Shown: piece after piece, positions 21,690-34,039 of the stretch
Numbering within the stretch: position 1 is the stretch's first letter
How the letters are laid out: every line of letters begins with the position of its first letter
Source of the DNA: Tenrec ecaudatus
Taxonomy: Eukaryota; Chordata; Mammalia; Afrosoricida; Tenrecidae
Length of the DNA stretch: 64,000 nt
Assembly (NCBI RefSeq): GCF_050624435.1
Contig: NC_134541.1
Coordinates: 5,157,983 to 5,221,982 of the forward strand
Reading direction: 5' to 3'
Made by a program: the position numbers and the translations under genes
Notes under the pieces: model-generated
Seen by the model: the letters and a program-made list of their open reading frames with translations, nothing else
Database searches by the model: none
What the model was told of the DNA's origin: nothing

Positions 21690-21930
21690 ACTAGCATCCC
21701 TGGTGGGGTCGTGGTGACCTGTTGGGCTGCAAACTGCAAGGGCAGCTGTTTGGAACCACCAGTCTCTCAGTGGGAGAAAGATGAGGCTGTTTGCTCCGGT
21801 AAGGAGGTGCGCCTGGCCCCGTCTCTATTCCAGTCTCAGAAACTCACAGAGGCCGTTCTGCCCGATTCGGAAGGGTCATTGTCAGAATTGACTCAATGGC
21901 GGTGTTTTTGTTTCGTTTTTAATATTTATA
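21690..21930 (+). repeat. AfroSINE
   Basis: Head CATCCCTGGTGGGGTCGTGG and GTCTCAGAAACTCACAGAGGC; ends near ATTGACTCAATGGCGGTG. Confidence 0.85.
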
Positions 21931-21947
21931 CTGCCACATGTAAGCTA

Positions 21948-22135
21948 TAACTTAGTGGTATAGCAGTTAAGTGCTGGGCTGTGATCCACATTGTTGGCAG
22001 TTCGAAACCACCAGCAGTTCCTTGGGGGAACGGCCGGGCTTTCTACTCCTGTAACAGTTACAGCCCCGGACACCCACAGGGGTCTCTGCGAGCCAGCATT
22101 GACTTGATGGCAGCGAGTTTTTGTTACTGTTTTCA
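21948..22135 (+). repeat. AfroSINE
   Basis: Head TAGTGGTATAGCAGTTAAGTGC, GTTGGCAGTTCGAAACCACC (21993-22012), tail GACTTGATGGCAGCGAG. Confidence 0.9.
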
Positions 22136-23054
22136 TGTAAACTGAGCTTATGGCAAATGTGTTCATTGTGAGAATTACTGGGATATCTTAATAAAACTAT
22201 AGTTTCTGGTGAAACACTGTACAAAAATGTTCCGGACGATTGTTCTGGTGCTACTGCCACTGACCGTGTCACCTGGCACGGTCCACACCCCCTGCACCCC
22301 TTAGTGGCACCACCGAGGTGGGGACACAAGGGGGACACTTTGTACTAGAAACGCTCAGTATGCGATCAATGAATAGATCGCTAGAAGTCGCTGTTATTGT
22401 CACAGATAGAAATGCCATCTCTTTTTGTAACAGGAAGGCCACGGCTGCCAACAGCAGGAAGTGGGGGGCCTATTGACCACGGTGGGGGGCAGCGGGGGCT
22501 GTGGCATCACCCCTCCCCCCTGTGGGACCGCCTGAAACACCAGGATGGCCCCAGAGCATGGGGCACCAGGTGTGAAGCTCAGTGAGGTGCCAAACCACAT
22601 TGGAGGAGGCCTATCAGAAAGGAAAGGGGAAGTCCCTCTGGGGACACCCCATAAAGCCCAGCCCAGATCTGAAGCTTCTCAGAGGGAGGGCCGAGACCAG
22701 ACCCCGGTGAGAACTTTCAATAGACGCCACCCCCACCCTGCAGGATACAGGAGGGCTGTGATGGGCTGGCTGGGGTTAGGGTGTGGTGGGAAATAGGCTC
22801 ACCTGCTTTCAGGGGCTGGAAGCCAGGGACCACCCTATGAGCCCAAGCAGGAAAACCCAGTGTTGCTGAGGAATGGGAACCCGCATGGCCGTGGCTGAGC
22901 AACGGGTGCCAGCTCTCCTCTGTCTGCAATCTGGGATCCAGTAAGAGGGCAGAAGGACAGAAAACCCAAGTCCATGTGGTCGCTCAGCAGAAGGAAGACC
23001 CCTGCCCACAACGAGGCCCGTGCCCCAGCCCCTGGACCAGGGGGCTGGTGAAAG
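22136..23054. other. Unassigned unique sequence
   Basis: About 0.9 kb, moderately GC-rich, with no repeat or gene recognised. Confidence 0.35.
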
Positions 23055-23500
23055 ACCCACAGCGAAAGGGAGTTTTGATCAGGGCTACAGACCCCACCAC
23101 AGGAAGCGAGTCTGGATTACTCGGGTTAGCCCAAGGTGAGCATGCAGGCCTTCAAAAGCACAGAGACACGGAAGGGGAAGCAGGGGGGTGGGGATGGGGT
23201 GGGGCAGGTGGAAAGCCCCGGAGGAAAGTGGGCAGCCCCTAGGAGCAAAGATGGGCCCCTAGCTGACAGCCAACAAAGAATGGAATCCCACAGCCATTGG
23301 GAAATGGATTTCACCAATCAAAGGGAGTGCCCCATCCCCCCACCCCGGAGCTGGTCCAGAAAGAAGCGAGGCTCTGCTGACATGGATTCTGACCCAACCA
23401 GAGGGCTCAAGAATCACACTGTGCCTGGGATTCTGATCTACAAACTTAAGAGGTAACACATGGGCGTTGAGTGAAGCCACTAAGTCTGTGGTCACGAGAG
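23055..23500 (+). mobile_element. MLT1-like (ERVL-MaLR) LTR remnant
   Basis: Collinear with MLT1-type LTRs: GGATTACTCGGGTTAGCCCAA (23114-23134) early and GTGAAGCCACTAAGTCTGTGG (23472-23492) at the end. It is a non-coding, old solo LTR with no internal viral genes visible. Confidence 0.65.
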
Positions 23501-23503
23501 GAA

Positions 23504-23558
23504 GGGAGGGGGAGAGGGGGAGAGGGGGAGAGAGGGAGAGAGAGAGAGAGAGAGAGAC
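23504..23558. repeat. GA-rich microsatellite
   Basis: GAGAGGGGGAGAGGG-type units passing into (GA)n directly after the MLT1-like LTR. Confidence 0.9.
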
Positions 23559-26086
23559 TAGCCGGTTTCAGGAGTGACTTGGTCTAGCAGCCACTTATCC
23601 ATCGAGTCAATAGCATCAGAACTTGGCACCTCTCCTGACTCTGCCCTTTGACCTCCCAAACTGTTTGGGTCCTGAGGTCACCCAGGCAGCTTCAGGGACT
23701 TGCCCACCAGGCCAAGTCCATGGCTCGGAGAACATGCCACTGTCCCAGCCAGCCCAGCACCTGCCTCATGGTGCCACATGCCTGTGAGCCAAGCATCTGA
23801 GGCTGGGGGCATTGCCCATGTGGAGTCCAGGGGACCTGGGATTGGGGACAGGGCAGTGGCCCAGAGGAAAGCCCGGGCACGGGAACGGAGAGGACAAAGG
23901 GCCCATCTCGCTGACACGGTGTCTTGTTTCTCTTTCTGGCGGTGACTCCCGGGCCAGCTGACCTGCCTGATGATCCCTGAGTGAGGCCAACATTTCTCGA
24001 AGGCTCGGTAGCCCTAGGCCCTGCCGAGCCCCGCATCCCCACCCTCTGCCCCAGCAGCCGGACGCGTCTTGTTCCTCTGGGCCTGCTTTATTGGGACTCG
24101 GGGTAAGCAGACGGGATATTTATACCCGGGCCCCAGGGGGTAGATGTGGCTCAGAAGGGGTGGGCCTCAGCCCCACATCCCAAAGGCAGCCAAGACTACT
24201 CTCCCATGGCGTCGCCAGCCCCTCGGGGAGGCTCCTGGCTTTGGCTTATCCTCCTCGTAACCAGATGACGGGCTCTCGCTTCTTATCCCAGGCCTGGACC
24301 CCTGCAGGCCCTCCCAGAGTCAGCTCCCAGCCCCACCCTGAGGGTGGGGGGGACACGCTACCTTCTCCAGCACATTCTGTTCTGTGACTTTGTCTGCCCG
24401 GCTGGCCCAGCCAGCGTCTCCTCGGATGGGGATGTCCTCTAGGTTAGATTGGGCAGAATCCATATTGTACAGCAAATATGCCCAGCTCTATCGACCAGCA
24501 CAGCGGCTGTGCCCTGAGGAGGGGCCAGGTGCAGCCCTACCCTCCGACCACACAGCCCAGCACAGGACAAACTTGGCCATTCTCCCGGCAAATCCGATGT
24601 CGGCCCAGGATTCATCTCTCCCCGGCCCCTCAGGGAAACCAGGCAGAGCTGGTCCCTGGAGCCACTCTCAGGTAATAGAGGCACCGACGAACCCGAGCTG
24701 GGCCAGCATCCACATTACCTGCTTTTCCTCCACTCCTGCTGTCTCCAGCGAAGCCACCTGATTCCACAGGCTAAAGGGGGTGGATGGGGTCGGCAGAGGT
24801 AGAACCAGTACTGTTGCTGTTAAACCAAAAGGTGGTGGTTTTGAATCTGTTAGGTAGCTAGAGCAGGGCCCAGGTGTATCTACTGAGCATGCTCCAAATC
24901 AGGCCCTGAGCCAGGGGGTGCCGTACACCTAGGTGGGCGGTATACCTGGATTGGCCCAATCTAGGCCAGGTGAGCTTAATTCAGCCCACGGGGTCAACCA
25001 GTACCGTCGACCACGCCTACTGGCAGAAGGCCCAAAGAGAAACCTGGAGACCACTGCCCGCTTTTCCAGCTGTTCTTTGGCCTTCCGCTCGGCCGGCCGC
25101 AGTCTCTCTCTCTCAGGCCCCAGGTCGCCACGTGTGGGGGTGCAGGCCCGCGTTCAGTGACTGTAAAACCTGAAAATACTTCTGTGCTTTCGAAAAGTCC
25201 ACTTGGATCACAAGCCAGGCTTTGGTGTGAATTCTTTCTCGTGTGAGGCCAAGGACCCAGGTCTGTCCCACCTGAGAAACCTAACAAATCCTCCACAGAA
25301 AAGACGCGGCACCCTGCCCTAGGACGATTACAGCCGACCGACCCTGAGCGCACATTTCCACTGAAGACTCGGTAGAAGAATCCCGCTCCAAAGGGGACGG
25401 TGTGCAGAACAGAGTTTCAAATTCCCATGGAAGCCAGACTTTCTGGAGTCAAAGGGGGTGTGTCTGAACCGCTGAAGTGAGGGCCCTGGAATGATTGGAA
25501 GCCTGAGCCAAAGTCTCTCCTTCAGCCTGACACAGCTGACTGAAAAAGAACGCCGGCCCCAGCAGGGCGCTTTTGAAAGAACTCTTCACGGGAGGTGCAG
25601 GGCGGGTGGCGGGGGAGGCTGCTGATCCCCAACACCCTTGAATGGTCCCCGTGGAGATGCGCAGGGTGTATGAGCTGCCGTGGGCACCCTCAACCACTCC
25701 CATCACCACGACAAAACGCGGGGCGGCAGCCTTGCCAACCGATGGGGCCGCTCTGCTCTGCCTGGACAGCATCAACCGTGTCTCCCTTCCTCGCTCGGCG
25801 TGGCTCTGTGAGCTCCCTCCTGGCTTCCTGTCCTGTGCATTAAGGGTAGCGCGTGGTCTGCGGCACCCCTGAGAGGCCCACGACAGAGCTGTACACGGCA
25901 GGGGGCTCCCTCAGAACAGCTCTGTGAGTGAGAGCACCACATGCCTGCTGTGAGCCCTGGGAGGCTGAGGCTGTCCTGCCAGAAGCAGATTCTGGGGGGT
26001 GGGTGGGGGGGGCGGCAGCGGGAATGCTATCCCCAGTGGGTGAGGAATAAGAGCTCCAGAAACTTCTAAGGGCTTGCTGTTGTACT
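23559..26086. other. Long unique stretch
   Basis: About 2.5 kb with few recognisable repeats. A possible SINE scrap lies at 24790-24860. An A/T box GGATATTTATACC (24116-24128; TATAAATA on the complement) stands in GC-rich sequence. Open frames of 60-125 codons overlap in all frames and I recognise none; this is either decayed repeat or regulatory DNA. Confidence 0.4.
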
Positions 26087-27055
26087 TCTTTTAAAAATAT
26101 TTTTATTGGCATATACTGCAAAGATCAGGCAATTCAGTTGTTCGGTCATATTGAACGCCATCCATTTCAGAACATGTTCAGAACATACTCAGTGTTGGTA
26201 GCCCCCATTTCCCCACAGCCCTCCCCCTGCCATGCCCCTATGTAATTATCAATCCAGTTATTGTCCATATAGATCCACCTATGCTGGATTTCAAACACTG
26301 AAGCAAATAAGCAAAACAACAACTAGACAAAACATAGAAAACCCTCCATCAAAAAGAAAGCAGAAAATATTAAAAACTGAAACAACTTTAAAATGGGTCA
26401 AAAGGGAGATCCAATGATAAAGTATGACATTTAAACCTAACTACATCTGCCATCATCAACTTTACAGGGCTGATAATAATCTACTGATAACGGGTCTATC
26501 CACAACCCTGGCTTATGGTCAAAGGGGATTCACCAGAGATTTAATCCATGTGGGGACCCTGCACATGGACTTTGGGCATCCACTGTCATCCATAGCCTTC
26601 TGCACACTGGGTGTTTGCAATTTAAGCTCTGATACCATTCCCTCCTTTGGATTTGGATTATGTTACTTACAATCCTTGGATCACAGATTGGTAAGCTTCT
26701 TCCATACGGACTTAGTTGATGCCTCACTTAGATGGCTGTTGTATTAAGCTTGTATTAAGACAAGCCTTTAAGACCCCACACACTGTCCTTTCTGTTAGCC
26801 AGGCACCGGCTGGTTGCTTCTCCACACTCTGCTGTAGCACCTATACCGTCAGTGATTTCTCCATGAGGGTGAGCATCAAGCGGGGCCATGTCCTAAGAAC
26901 TCATTGCTCTCAGATGGGCACTTGCATAATTTCCTCTTCTCAACAGTTTTAAATTCTATGCCGTTCGATGAATTAATGAACTGCCTTAGACCCCAGGAGG
27001 ATGATGAAAACGTTCTCTATCATAACACGATAAACGGATATCTCCAAAGAGAAGC
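26087..27055 (-). mobile_element. Element B (LINE-like 3' region)
   Basis: The complement ends in CCAATAAAAATATTTTTAAAAG, a retroposon-type tail. It contains the blocks shared with 11626-11998. The 60-107-codon frames inside are not conserved-looking. The parent element is unnamed; I infer a non-coding 3' portion of a lineage-specific LINE. Confidence 0.65.
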
Positions 27056-30000
27056 ACCACCTCCTGTCTGTCCGCTTGTCACACTGTGGTGGCCTGGGGG
27101 TTGCTGTGATGCGAGAAGCTGGGTCGCTGATAGTTCAGGAGCCAGCAAGGTCATCACGACGGACAGGTTTCAGCTGAGCGTCCAGACTAAGAACAGACAA
27201 CAAGGACGGCTCGGCTCCCCACTTCAGAGGAAGGAGCCACTGAGACCCTCATGTGCAGCTTCGAGGCAGACACAGAGTCTACACAAAGGGGGCAGAAGAT
27301 TGTCTGAGTGAGATACTGTGAGGAGGGCCCGCGGTCAGAGGGTGCTCCAATGTGACTGAGCAGGAGCTGGCTTCTCAGAGGAGAGGCGGCCCTGGAAGTG
27401 AGTCAGTAAAGCCCTTGGGCAGGGAGCCTTCAGATCTTCATTTCCCAATGGGGCACGTCTCCAGGTAAGGAGCAACCAGTTGCAAAAATCTGCTAACGAT
27501 CGGAGTTTGGAATGTTCCAAGTATGGTCTAGAAAAATTAGAAGTCATCAAAAAATAAAATGGAACCCATTCAGATCACTATCCTAGGCATTGGTGAGCCG
27601 AAATGGACTGGTATTGGCCGTTTGGAATCAGAAAATCTTATGAGGTGCTGTGCTGGGGATGACACGGTCATGAGGATGACATGGCATGCATTGCCAGAAA
27701 CCAACAAAACCCCAAACGGAAAAATCGACCATAAAGTATAATGCTGTTATAAGATTATACCTATCTGCCTTCAAGGATAGCTCATCAATACAATTATTAT
27801 TCAAATGCATGCACCAACCGGAAGAGCTAGCGATGAACAAATCGAAGAATTCTACCAACGTCTTCCGTCAGAAATTGATCAAACTCGCAATCAAGTTGCA
27901 TTGGTCATTACCGGCGATTGGCATGAAAAAGTTGGAATCAAAGAGGGCCAGTTGTTGGAAAACAGAGACTTGATGATAGAAATGAGAGTTGGATAGAATT
28001 GTGCAAAACCAATGACTTTTTCATAACAAATGCCTTTTTCAGCAACATAAAAGGCGACCGTACACATGGACATGCCGGATGGAACAGAAAGACACAGACG
28101 AGGAGCTCAGTGTCCCTCTCATGCGAGTTTGGGATAAAGCTGAAAAAAATGAAAACACACAACTTGAGCCTATTGCACCGGAATTCTAAGCACATCATTA
28201 ATGACAATAACTGAGGAGCCGGGGGACGAAATCAAGAGCAGCACTCGTGAAGACAGCAGAGCATCGTTACAAAGGCTGGAAAGAAAAGAAAAGATCGAAG
28301 TGGAAGTCAGAGGAGATTCTGAAACCTACTCTGAGAATAGGTAAAGTAACTGGAAGACATGATGACGTCAAAGAACAGAAAACTTCAGAGGGCCGCTCAA
28401 GAAGACAAAGTCAAATGTTAGAATGAAATGTGTACAGACTCACAGGTAGAAACCCAAAACGAGAACAAGATGCTCAGCTTATCTTCAACTGAAAGAACTC
28501 GAGACAAGAATCAGGCTCGAGCTGCAATATCGGAAGACTCTATGAGCAAAGTATTGAACTATGCGGAACGCATCAGTAGCAGAGGGACACAACACGCTGA
28601 GTCACTGTACCAAAAAGAACTGGTCGACCCGCCAACATGTCAGGAGGTAGCACATCAGCAAGAACCAATGGCAATGAAGGAAGAAGTTCATGCTGCACTG
28701 AACGCATCAGCCAAAAACAAGGCTCCAGGAATTGCTGGGCTACCCCTGGAAATGTGTCAACAAGCTGATGAAGCATTGAAAGCACTCAATCGTCTGTGCC
28801 AGGACATTTGGAAGACAGCCACTTGGCCAACTGGAAGAGATCCGTATTTGTGCCCATTGCAAAGAAAGGTGGCCCAACAAGCTGCTCGAAGTACACAACA
28901 GTGTCGCGAGTCTTACATGCAAGTACCATTCTGCTGAAGATGGTCCAACAACAGTTGCAGCAGGACATGGACAGGGAGCTGCCAGAGGTCCAGGCCGGCC
29001 TCAGAAGAGGACATGGAACAAGGGACATCCTTGCTGACGTCAGATGAATCTTGGCTGAAAGCAGAGGACACCAGAAGGGTGTTTACTTGTGTTTTATTGA
29101 CTATGCAAAGGCATTCGACTGTCTGAGTTATAACTAACTATGGACAGCTCTGAGAAGAAGGAGAATTCCAGAACACCTCCTTGTGCTCACGCCTGGATCA
29201 AGAGGCAGTGGTGTGAACAGAACAAGGGACTGTTACATAATATAAAATCAGAAAAGGTGTGTGTCTGGGTTATATCCTCTCACCATATTTATTCAATCTG
29301 TATGATAAGTAAATAATCGGAGAAGCTGGATTATCTGAAGAAAAGGAGGCATCAGGATTGGAGGGAAGCGTATTAACCACCTGTGGTATGCAAATGACGC
29401 AGCCTTGCTTGCTGAAAATGAAGTGGACTTGCAACACCTGCTGATGAAGAGCAAGGATGGCAGCCTTCAGTGTGGATGACAATTCAATGTAAAGAAGCCC
29501 AAATCCTCACACCTGTACCAATAGGTAACATCATGACAAACTCAGAAAGGTGGACGTTGTCCAGGATTTCCTCTTGCTTGGATCCACAGTCAGTGTTCAT
29601 GGAAGCAACGGGCAAAGATCAAATTGCATTGGGTTAATCTGCTGCACAAGACCACTTTAAGGTGTTTAAAAGCAAGGATGGGGACTGTGGGAGCCCCCGA
29701 CAAAAGTATTTTGTTTTGTAGTTTGGAGACTAGGGTACGCCTAACCCAGACCATGGTAGTTTCCATTGCCTCATATGCATGTGAAAGTTGGTCGCTGAAT
29801 AAGGAAGACTTAAGAAGAATCGATGTATTTGGATTGTGATGCTGGCGAAGAAGATTGGAAGTACCATGGGCTGTCAGAAGAACAAACAATTATGTCTTGG
29901 AAGAAGTACAGCCGGAGTGGTCTTAGAGGCAAGGATGGCGAGACTTTGTCTCCAATCCTTTGAACATGTTGTCGGGAGAGACCAGTCCTTGAAGAAGGAC

Positions 30001-30190
30001 ATCATGTGTGGTGAAGTGGAGGCGCAGAGGAAGAGAAAACAGCCCTCGACAAGATGATCGACACAGTGGCAGTTAACAATGGGCTCAAGCCTAAGAGTGA
30101 TGGTGAGGGTGCCCAGGACCGGGCAGTGTTGTGCACAGGTGCCCTGGGAATTGGAACGGACTCAATGGCATCTAACAATAACCACAACTC
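27056..30190 (+). mobile_element. Near full-length RTE (BovB-like) LINE, dead
   Basis: The longest RTE copy (~3.1 kb). The 5' region is at 27060-27550. The endonuclease has IQITILGIGEPKWTGIG (27565-27615) and APTGRASDEQIEEFYQ (27810-27860), and its GDWN motif reads GDWH (27913-27924). The reverse transcriptase has NKAPGIAGLPLEM (about 28714-28752), LPEVQAGLRRGHGTRD and FIDYAKAFDC; YADD reads YAND (29387-29398). The C-terminal EARMARLCLQSFEHVVGRDQ is followed by a 3' tail with TAACAATAACCACAAC. Multiple stops and frameshifts make it inactive; a 169-codon fragment (28428-28937) survives. Confidence 0.92.
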
Positions 30191-30528
30191 AACAAGCTAT
30201 AGTGGTTGGTGCATACATGTGAATAATAGCTGAATGGAGTGATTGTCCTATCACAGGCAGCACGGCACTTCAAGGCGGATCTTGAAATGTCCTTTTGGAA
30301 TGCAGTGCCATGCCTCTTACGTCTCATCCTGGCGAAGTCGACCGTAGGGTTTTCTGATTCAGAACAGGAAGTTCCGGCCATTTCAGCTCACTGAAGCCAA
30401 GGGTCGCAATCTTCACGCATTCCCTTTCATTTTGACAGCTGCCGATTTCCCCAGATTCATACGTCATTCATTCAAAGTTCCAATTAACAATAGATGATTG
30501 CAGCTGTTTCTTCTTTTTTATTTTGTTT

Positions 30529-31930
30529 TTTAATCATTTTATTGGGAGCTCTTATCACAATCCATCCATCCATCCATCCATCCATCCATCCATCCATCCA
30601 TGTGTCAAGCACATTTGTACATTTGTTGCCATCATCATTTTCAAAACAGTTTCTTTCTACTTGAGCCCTTGGTATCAGCTCCCCATTTTCCCCCCTCCCT
30701 CCCTCCCTCACAAACACTTGATAATTTATCTTTTTTTTTTCATGTCTTACTCTGACTGATGTCTCCCTTCACCCACTTTTCTGTTGTCCGTCGCCCTGAG
30801 AGGGAGTTGTATGTAAATTATTGTGATCAGGTCTCCTTCTCCCCCCCCCCCACCTTCCCTTACCCTCCTGGTATCGCTACTCTCATTATTGGTCCTGAGG
30901 GGTTAATCTGTCCTGGATTCCCTGTGTTTCCAGCTCTTATCTGTACCAGTGTACATGCTCTGGGCTAGCCAGATTTGTAAGGCAGAATTGAGATGATAGT
31001 GGGAAGAAGGAAGCATTAAAGAACTAGAGGAAAGTTGTATGGTTCATTGGTGTTATACTGCACCCTGACTGGCTCAGCTCTTCCTTGTGACCCTTCTGTA
31101 ACGGGATGTCCAATTGTCAACAGATGGGTTTTGGATCTCCATTCCGCTCTCGCCCTCATTCACATTGATATGAATTTTTGTTCTGGGTCTTTGATGCCTG
31201 ATATCTGATCCCACTGACACCTCGTGATCACACAGGCTAGTGTGCTTCTTTCATGTGAACTTTGTTGCTTCTCAGCTAGACGCCGCTTGTTTATCTTCAA
31301 GTCTTTAAGACCGCAGATGCTATATCTTTTGATAGCCCGGGCACCATCAGCTTTCTTCACCACATTTGCTTCTGCACCCATTTTGTCTTTAGCAACCTGT
31401 GTCAGAAAGGTGAGCATCACAGAATGCCAGGTTATTAAAACAACTGTTCTTGCATTGAGGGAGTACTTGAGTAGAAGCCCCATGTCTGTCTGGTACCTTA
31501 ATACTTAGCATATAAATATATGTACATAGATCTATTTCCCTATCATTACAGATTAATATACTTACATATGTAGATACCTGCATTTAGAGCTCTATAAATG
31601 CCTTTGCCTCTTAGTTCTTTCCTCTATTTCCTTTTACTTTCCTCTTGTCCCACCATCATATTCAGCCTTCATTTGGGTTTCAGTAATTCATCTCAGTTAC
31701 ATTGCCTTTGATCAATCCCTACCAGGCCTCCTACACCCTCTTCACCATCGATTTTAGATCACTTGTTGTTCCCTTGTCCCTGGGTTTGCTGGCATCACTT
31801 CCTATCTCCTGCCTCTGTTTCCCCCTGGAACCATTGTTTTCTCCTCCGGATTGTTTATCCCGCCTATTTGATCTAGATGGACATGCAGAGACAATAATAT
31901 CCACAAAAACAAGGCAGAGCAAAACAAAGC
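30529..31930 (-). mobile_element. Element A inserted in RTE, single-unit form
   Basis: About 1.4 kb. The complement ends in CAATAAAATGATTAAAAAAC, with only one copy of the ~247-bp unit that is duplicated at 7.3 and 53.1 kb. An (ATCC)n tract near the tail (30561-30600) replaces the longer imperfect GGAT run of other copies. No ORF of note. Confidence 0.85.
30561..30600. repeat. (ATCC)n microsatellite
   Basis: About ten ATCC units in the element A terminal region. Confidence 0.95.
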
Positions 31931-32335
31931 AACTAAAGAGTTGTGCTTCATCAGCAAAGGCCCCGGAGGTTTTCTGGCTGCTGGCTTTCCTCCATCCATG
32001 TTACTGTGGCCGACTGCTTGGAGAAGGCAGCTCCTCCTCAGTGGAAGATCGAGTGTCTTCAGCCCCAAGGCCCCATCTTCTGGCACAATCTCCAACAAGG
32101 TCCTATTCTCAGTTTTCAGTAAATGCCTGTGCTCTGCAGCTATCCACACGGTTTTCAGTGGCTAATGGGCCAGAAGTGGACAGTCTGTTGGACTCATCGT
32201 AGTCTGTTCTTAGTCTGGAAGCTCTGCTGGAACTTGCTCACCGTGGGTGACCCTGCTGGTAGTTGAAATACCAGTGACACAGCGGACAGCATCACAGCAA
32301 CACACAAGCCACCACAACATCACAAACCATTGTCA

Positions 32336-32479
32336 GGAGGGCCACAACAGTCCGGTTTCCCCCTCGTGACTCTAGTCGGCTTGTCTGAAATTCTTGCACA
32401 GTTTTTTTCTCATGGTGGGAGTGTTGGGGAGCATGGGGACTGGGGGGTGTAGGGGAGCATCCTTCCTCGCTGGTTTCCT
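32336..32479. other. Unassigned gap
   Basis: No repeat recognised. Confidence 0.3.
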
Positions 32480-32605
32480 AAGACCACCCTGAGGATTCGG
32501 CTGGGCCCCACAGCGACCCTACAGGAGAGGATAGAGCTGCCCCTGTGGGTTCCCCAGGCTGCGAATCTTCACAAGAGCAGAAAGCTTCATCTTTCTCACA
32601 GTCCT
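32480..32605 (-). repeat. AfroSINE 3' part
   Basis: CACAGCGACCCTACAGGAGAGG to AAGCTTCATCTTTCTCACAG, where the next SINE tail begins. Confidence 0.75.
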
Positions 32606-32800
32606 AAAAACAAAACTCAACCTCATGGCCTCAAGTCCATGCTGACTCGCAGCAACCCTGTAGGACGGGCCGAGATGGCCCTGGGGGTTTCTGAGACGCT
32701 TACCTGTTCACAGGAGTAGTCGGTCTCATCAGTCTCTCTTGGTTTTGAACTGCTGAACTTGCAGTCCAAAGAGTGTCCCATGCTGCCACTGGTGCTCCTG
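32606..32800 (-). repeat. AfroSINE
   Basis: Starts with a AAAAACAAAAC tail, then GACTCGCAGCAACCCTGTAGG; ends ATGCTGCCACTGGTGCTCC. It appears inserted into the preceding SINE. Confidence 0.85.
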
Positions 32801-32984
32801 GTCTACAAAGGCTGGAGGAGGTGTCTTTTTTCAAGGAGGAAGTGGCCTTGCTGGGGACAGGTCTCGAGGAGGAAGTAAGTGTTGCCATGAGGAGTGCAGG
32901 ACACTTCAGGGGCAGGATGCCCAAGGGGAGACCCCAGACACTTGGGAGAAACAGCAAGGAGGCCACCTCTCCAGAGCTGGATAA
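32801..32984. other. Spacer between SINEs
   Basis: Unassigned sequence, no repeat seen. Confidence 0.3.
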
Positions 32985-33186
32985 ATAGATACTCACGGCC
33001 ATCACGTCGGTACTGACTCAGCAACCCCGTAGGCTGGGGAGAACGGCCCCTGTGAGTTTCCAAGGCTGCAACTCTTTACCGAAGTAGAAAGCCTCATCTT
33101 TCTCCCACGGAGCGGCTGGTGGTTTTGAACAGCTGACCTTGTGGTTAGCAGCCCAATGTGTAACCACTATGCCACCAGGTCTCCGA
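32985..33186 (-). repeat. AfroSINE, best-preserved minus-strand copy
   Basis: Uninterrupted from GTCGGTACTGACTCAGCAACC through GAGTAGAAAGCC-like CGAAGTAGAAAGCCTCATC, GAGCGGCTGGTGGTTTTGAAC and CACTATGCCACCAGGTCTCC; useful as a local reference copy. Confidence 0.93.
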
Positions 33187-33227
33187 CAGAGCTAGCAACC
33201 CCCAATTGACTTCCTGTTTCTGTTTGT

Positions 33228-33400
33228 ATCCCCACTGCCATTGGTGGTTCCCACACACAGCAGGGGGGTCTGAGGCTGTAAATTACGGGAGCAGACAAGG
33301 CCTCATCTTCCTCCTGCAGGTCGGCTGATCCAGTTTCAGCCACAGACCTTGAAGTTCAAAGTCTGACTCTATAGCGGTCCCTCTCGGGTTGCTATGGGTC
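33228..33400 (-). repeat. AfroSINE, decayed
   Basis: CACTGCCATTGGTGGTTCCC, GAGGCTGTAAATTACGGGAGC and GGCCTCATCTTCCTCCTGC remain. Confidence 0.65.
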
Positions 33401-33439
33401 TGAAAGGACTCTGCGTCCTCATAGGAACATAGCCACGTA

Positions 33440-33930
33440 CTGTGTGCTGGTTAGATTTTATGCCAACTCGTTGTTGCTGTGTGCAGGTACAGATAGAGTC
33501 CCACCTGTCAATCAGATGGTAGACTGGTGATGTGCTCTTGGGGGTGTGGTCTTTTTATAAGAGGTGATGAGAACTCTCTCTCTGGCCCTCCACCCTCCTG
33601 CTTGCTGGGATTCTGTGTCTTACTCCGGGGGCTGCCGTGAGTGAATCCTGATCCTGAGAGCTGTTGGTGGTCCCACTGACCTTGGTCCCACTGACCTTGG
33701 GGCTACTGACTCTACCCACACTGGCCCACGAGCTCCCTGGCCCCGCTTCACCTTTCTGCATCCTCCGCCCACAGTGTGAAGAGCGCCCGGCTGGCATGGG
33801 CCCCGTGGCCTGGAGCTGGACTAGGCTGGGCGTCTTTGTGATAGAAAATGCCTTCCAGCTATGAAGTTCTTTCTTGTACAGGTATGAGTGTCACCGGTTT
33901 TGTGTCCCTGGACAACCCGGCCCAACACCT
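33440..33930 (+). mobile_element. LTR-like element, opposite orientation to the 8.6/9.7-kb family
   Basis: Begins TGTGCTGGTTAGATTTTATGCC and ends CCCTGGACAACCCGGCCCAACA, which mirrors the complement of the 9743 start. The interior has CTCTCTCTCTGG and GAAGTTCTTTCTTGTACAGG blocks. No coding content; family assignment is tentative. Confidence 0.45.
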
Positions 33931-34039
33931 ACGGCGTGGTTGTGACTCCATTGGTACACGTGTCAAAGGGCCGTCTTTGTAAGTCTACCGGTGCTTCCTT
34001 CCGTCTCCGGCTGAGGGACGACTAGTCCACTGCTCGGAT

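Larger units (their letters stand above)
30190..32335 (-). mobile_element. RTE LINE 5' portion, inverted and split by element A
   Basis: The complement of 32335-31931 matches the RTE 5' region (CTGGTATTTCAACTACCAGC, complement of about 32260), and the complement of 30528-30190 resumes at the endonuclease start (AAGAAGAAACAGCTGC, later GTGAGCTGAAATGG). The two parts are separated only by an element A insert. Its interior end abuts the 3' tail of the plus-strand RTE at about 30190. Confidence 0.82.

Noticed and set aside
24116-24128. TATA-like box (TATAAATA on the complement) as a minus-strand promoter
   Set aside because: Isolated motif without downstream exon, initiator or recognisable gene.
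24785-24860. Possible plus-strand AfroSINE
   Set aside because: Only short resemblance (AAACCAAAAGGTGGTGGTTTTGAA); too decayed to call.
28428-28937. 169-codon frame resembling a host protein
   Set aside because: It is the reverse-transcriptase N-terminal region of the RTE LINE, collinear with flanking RTE sequence.
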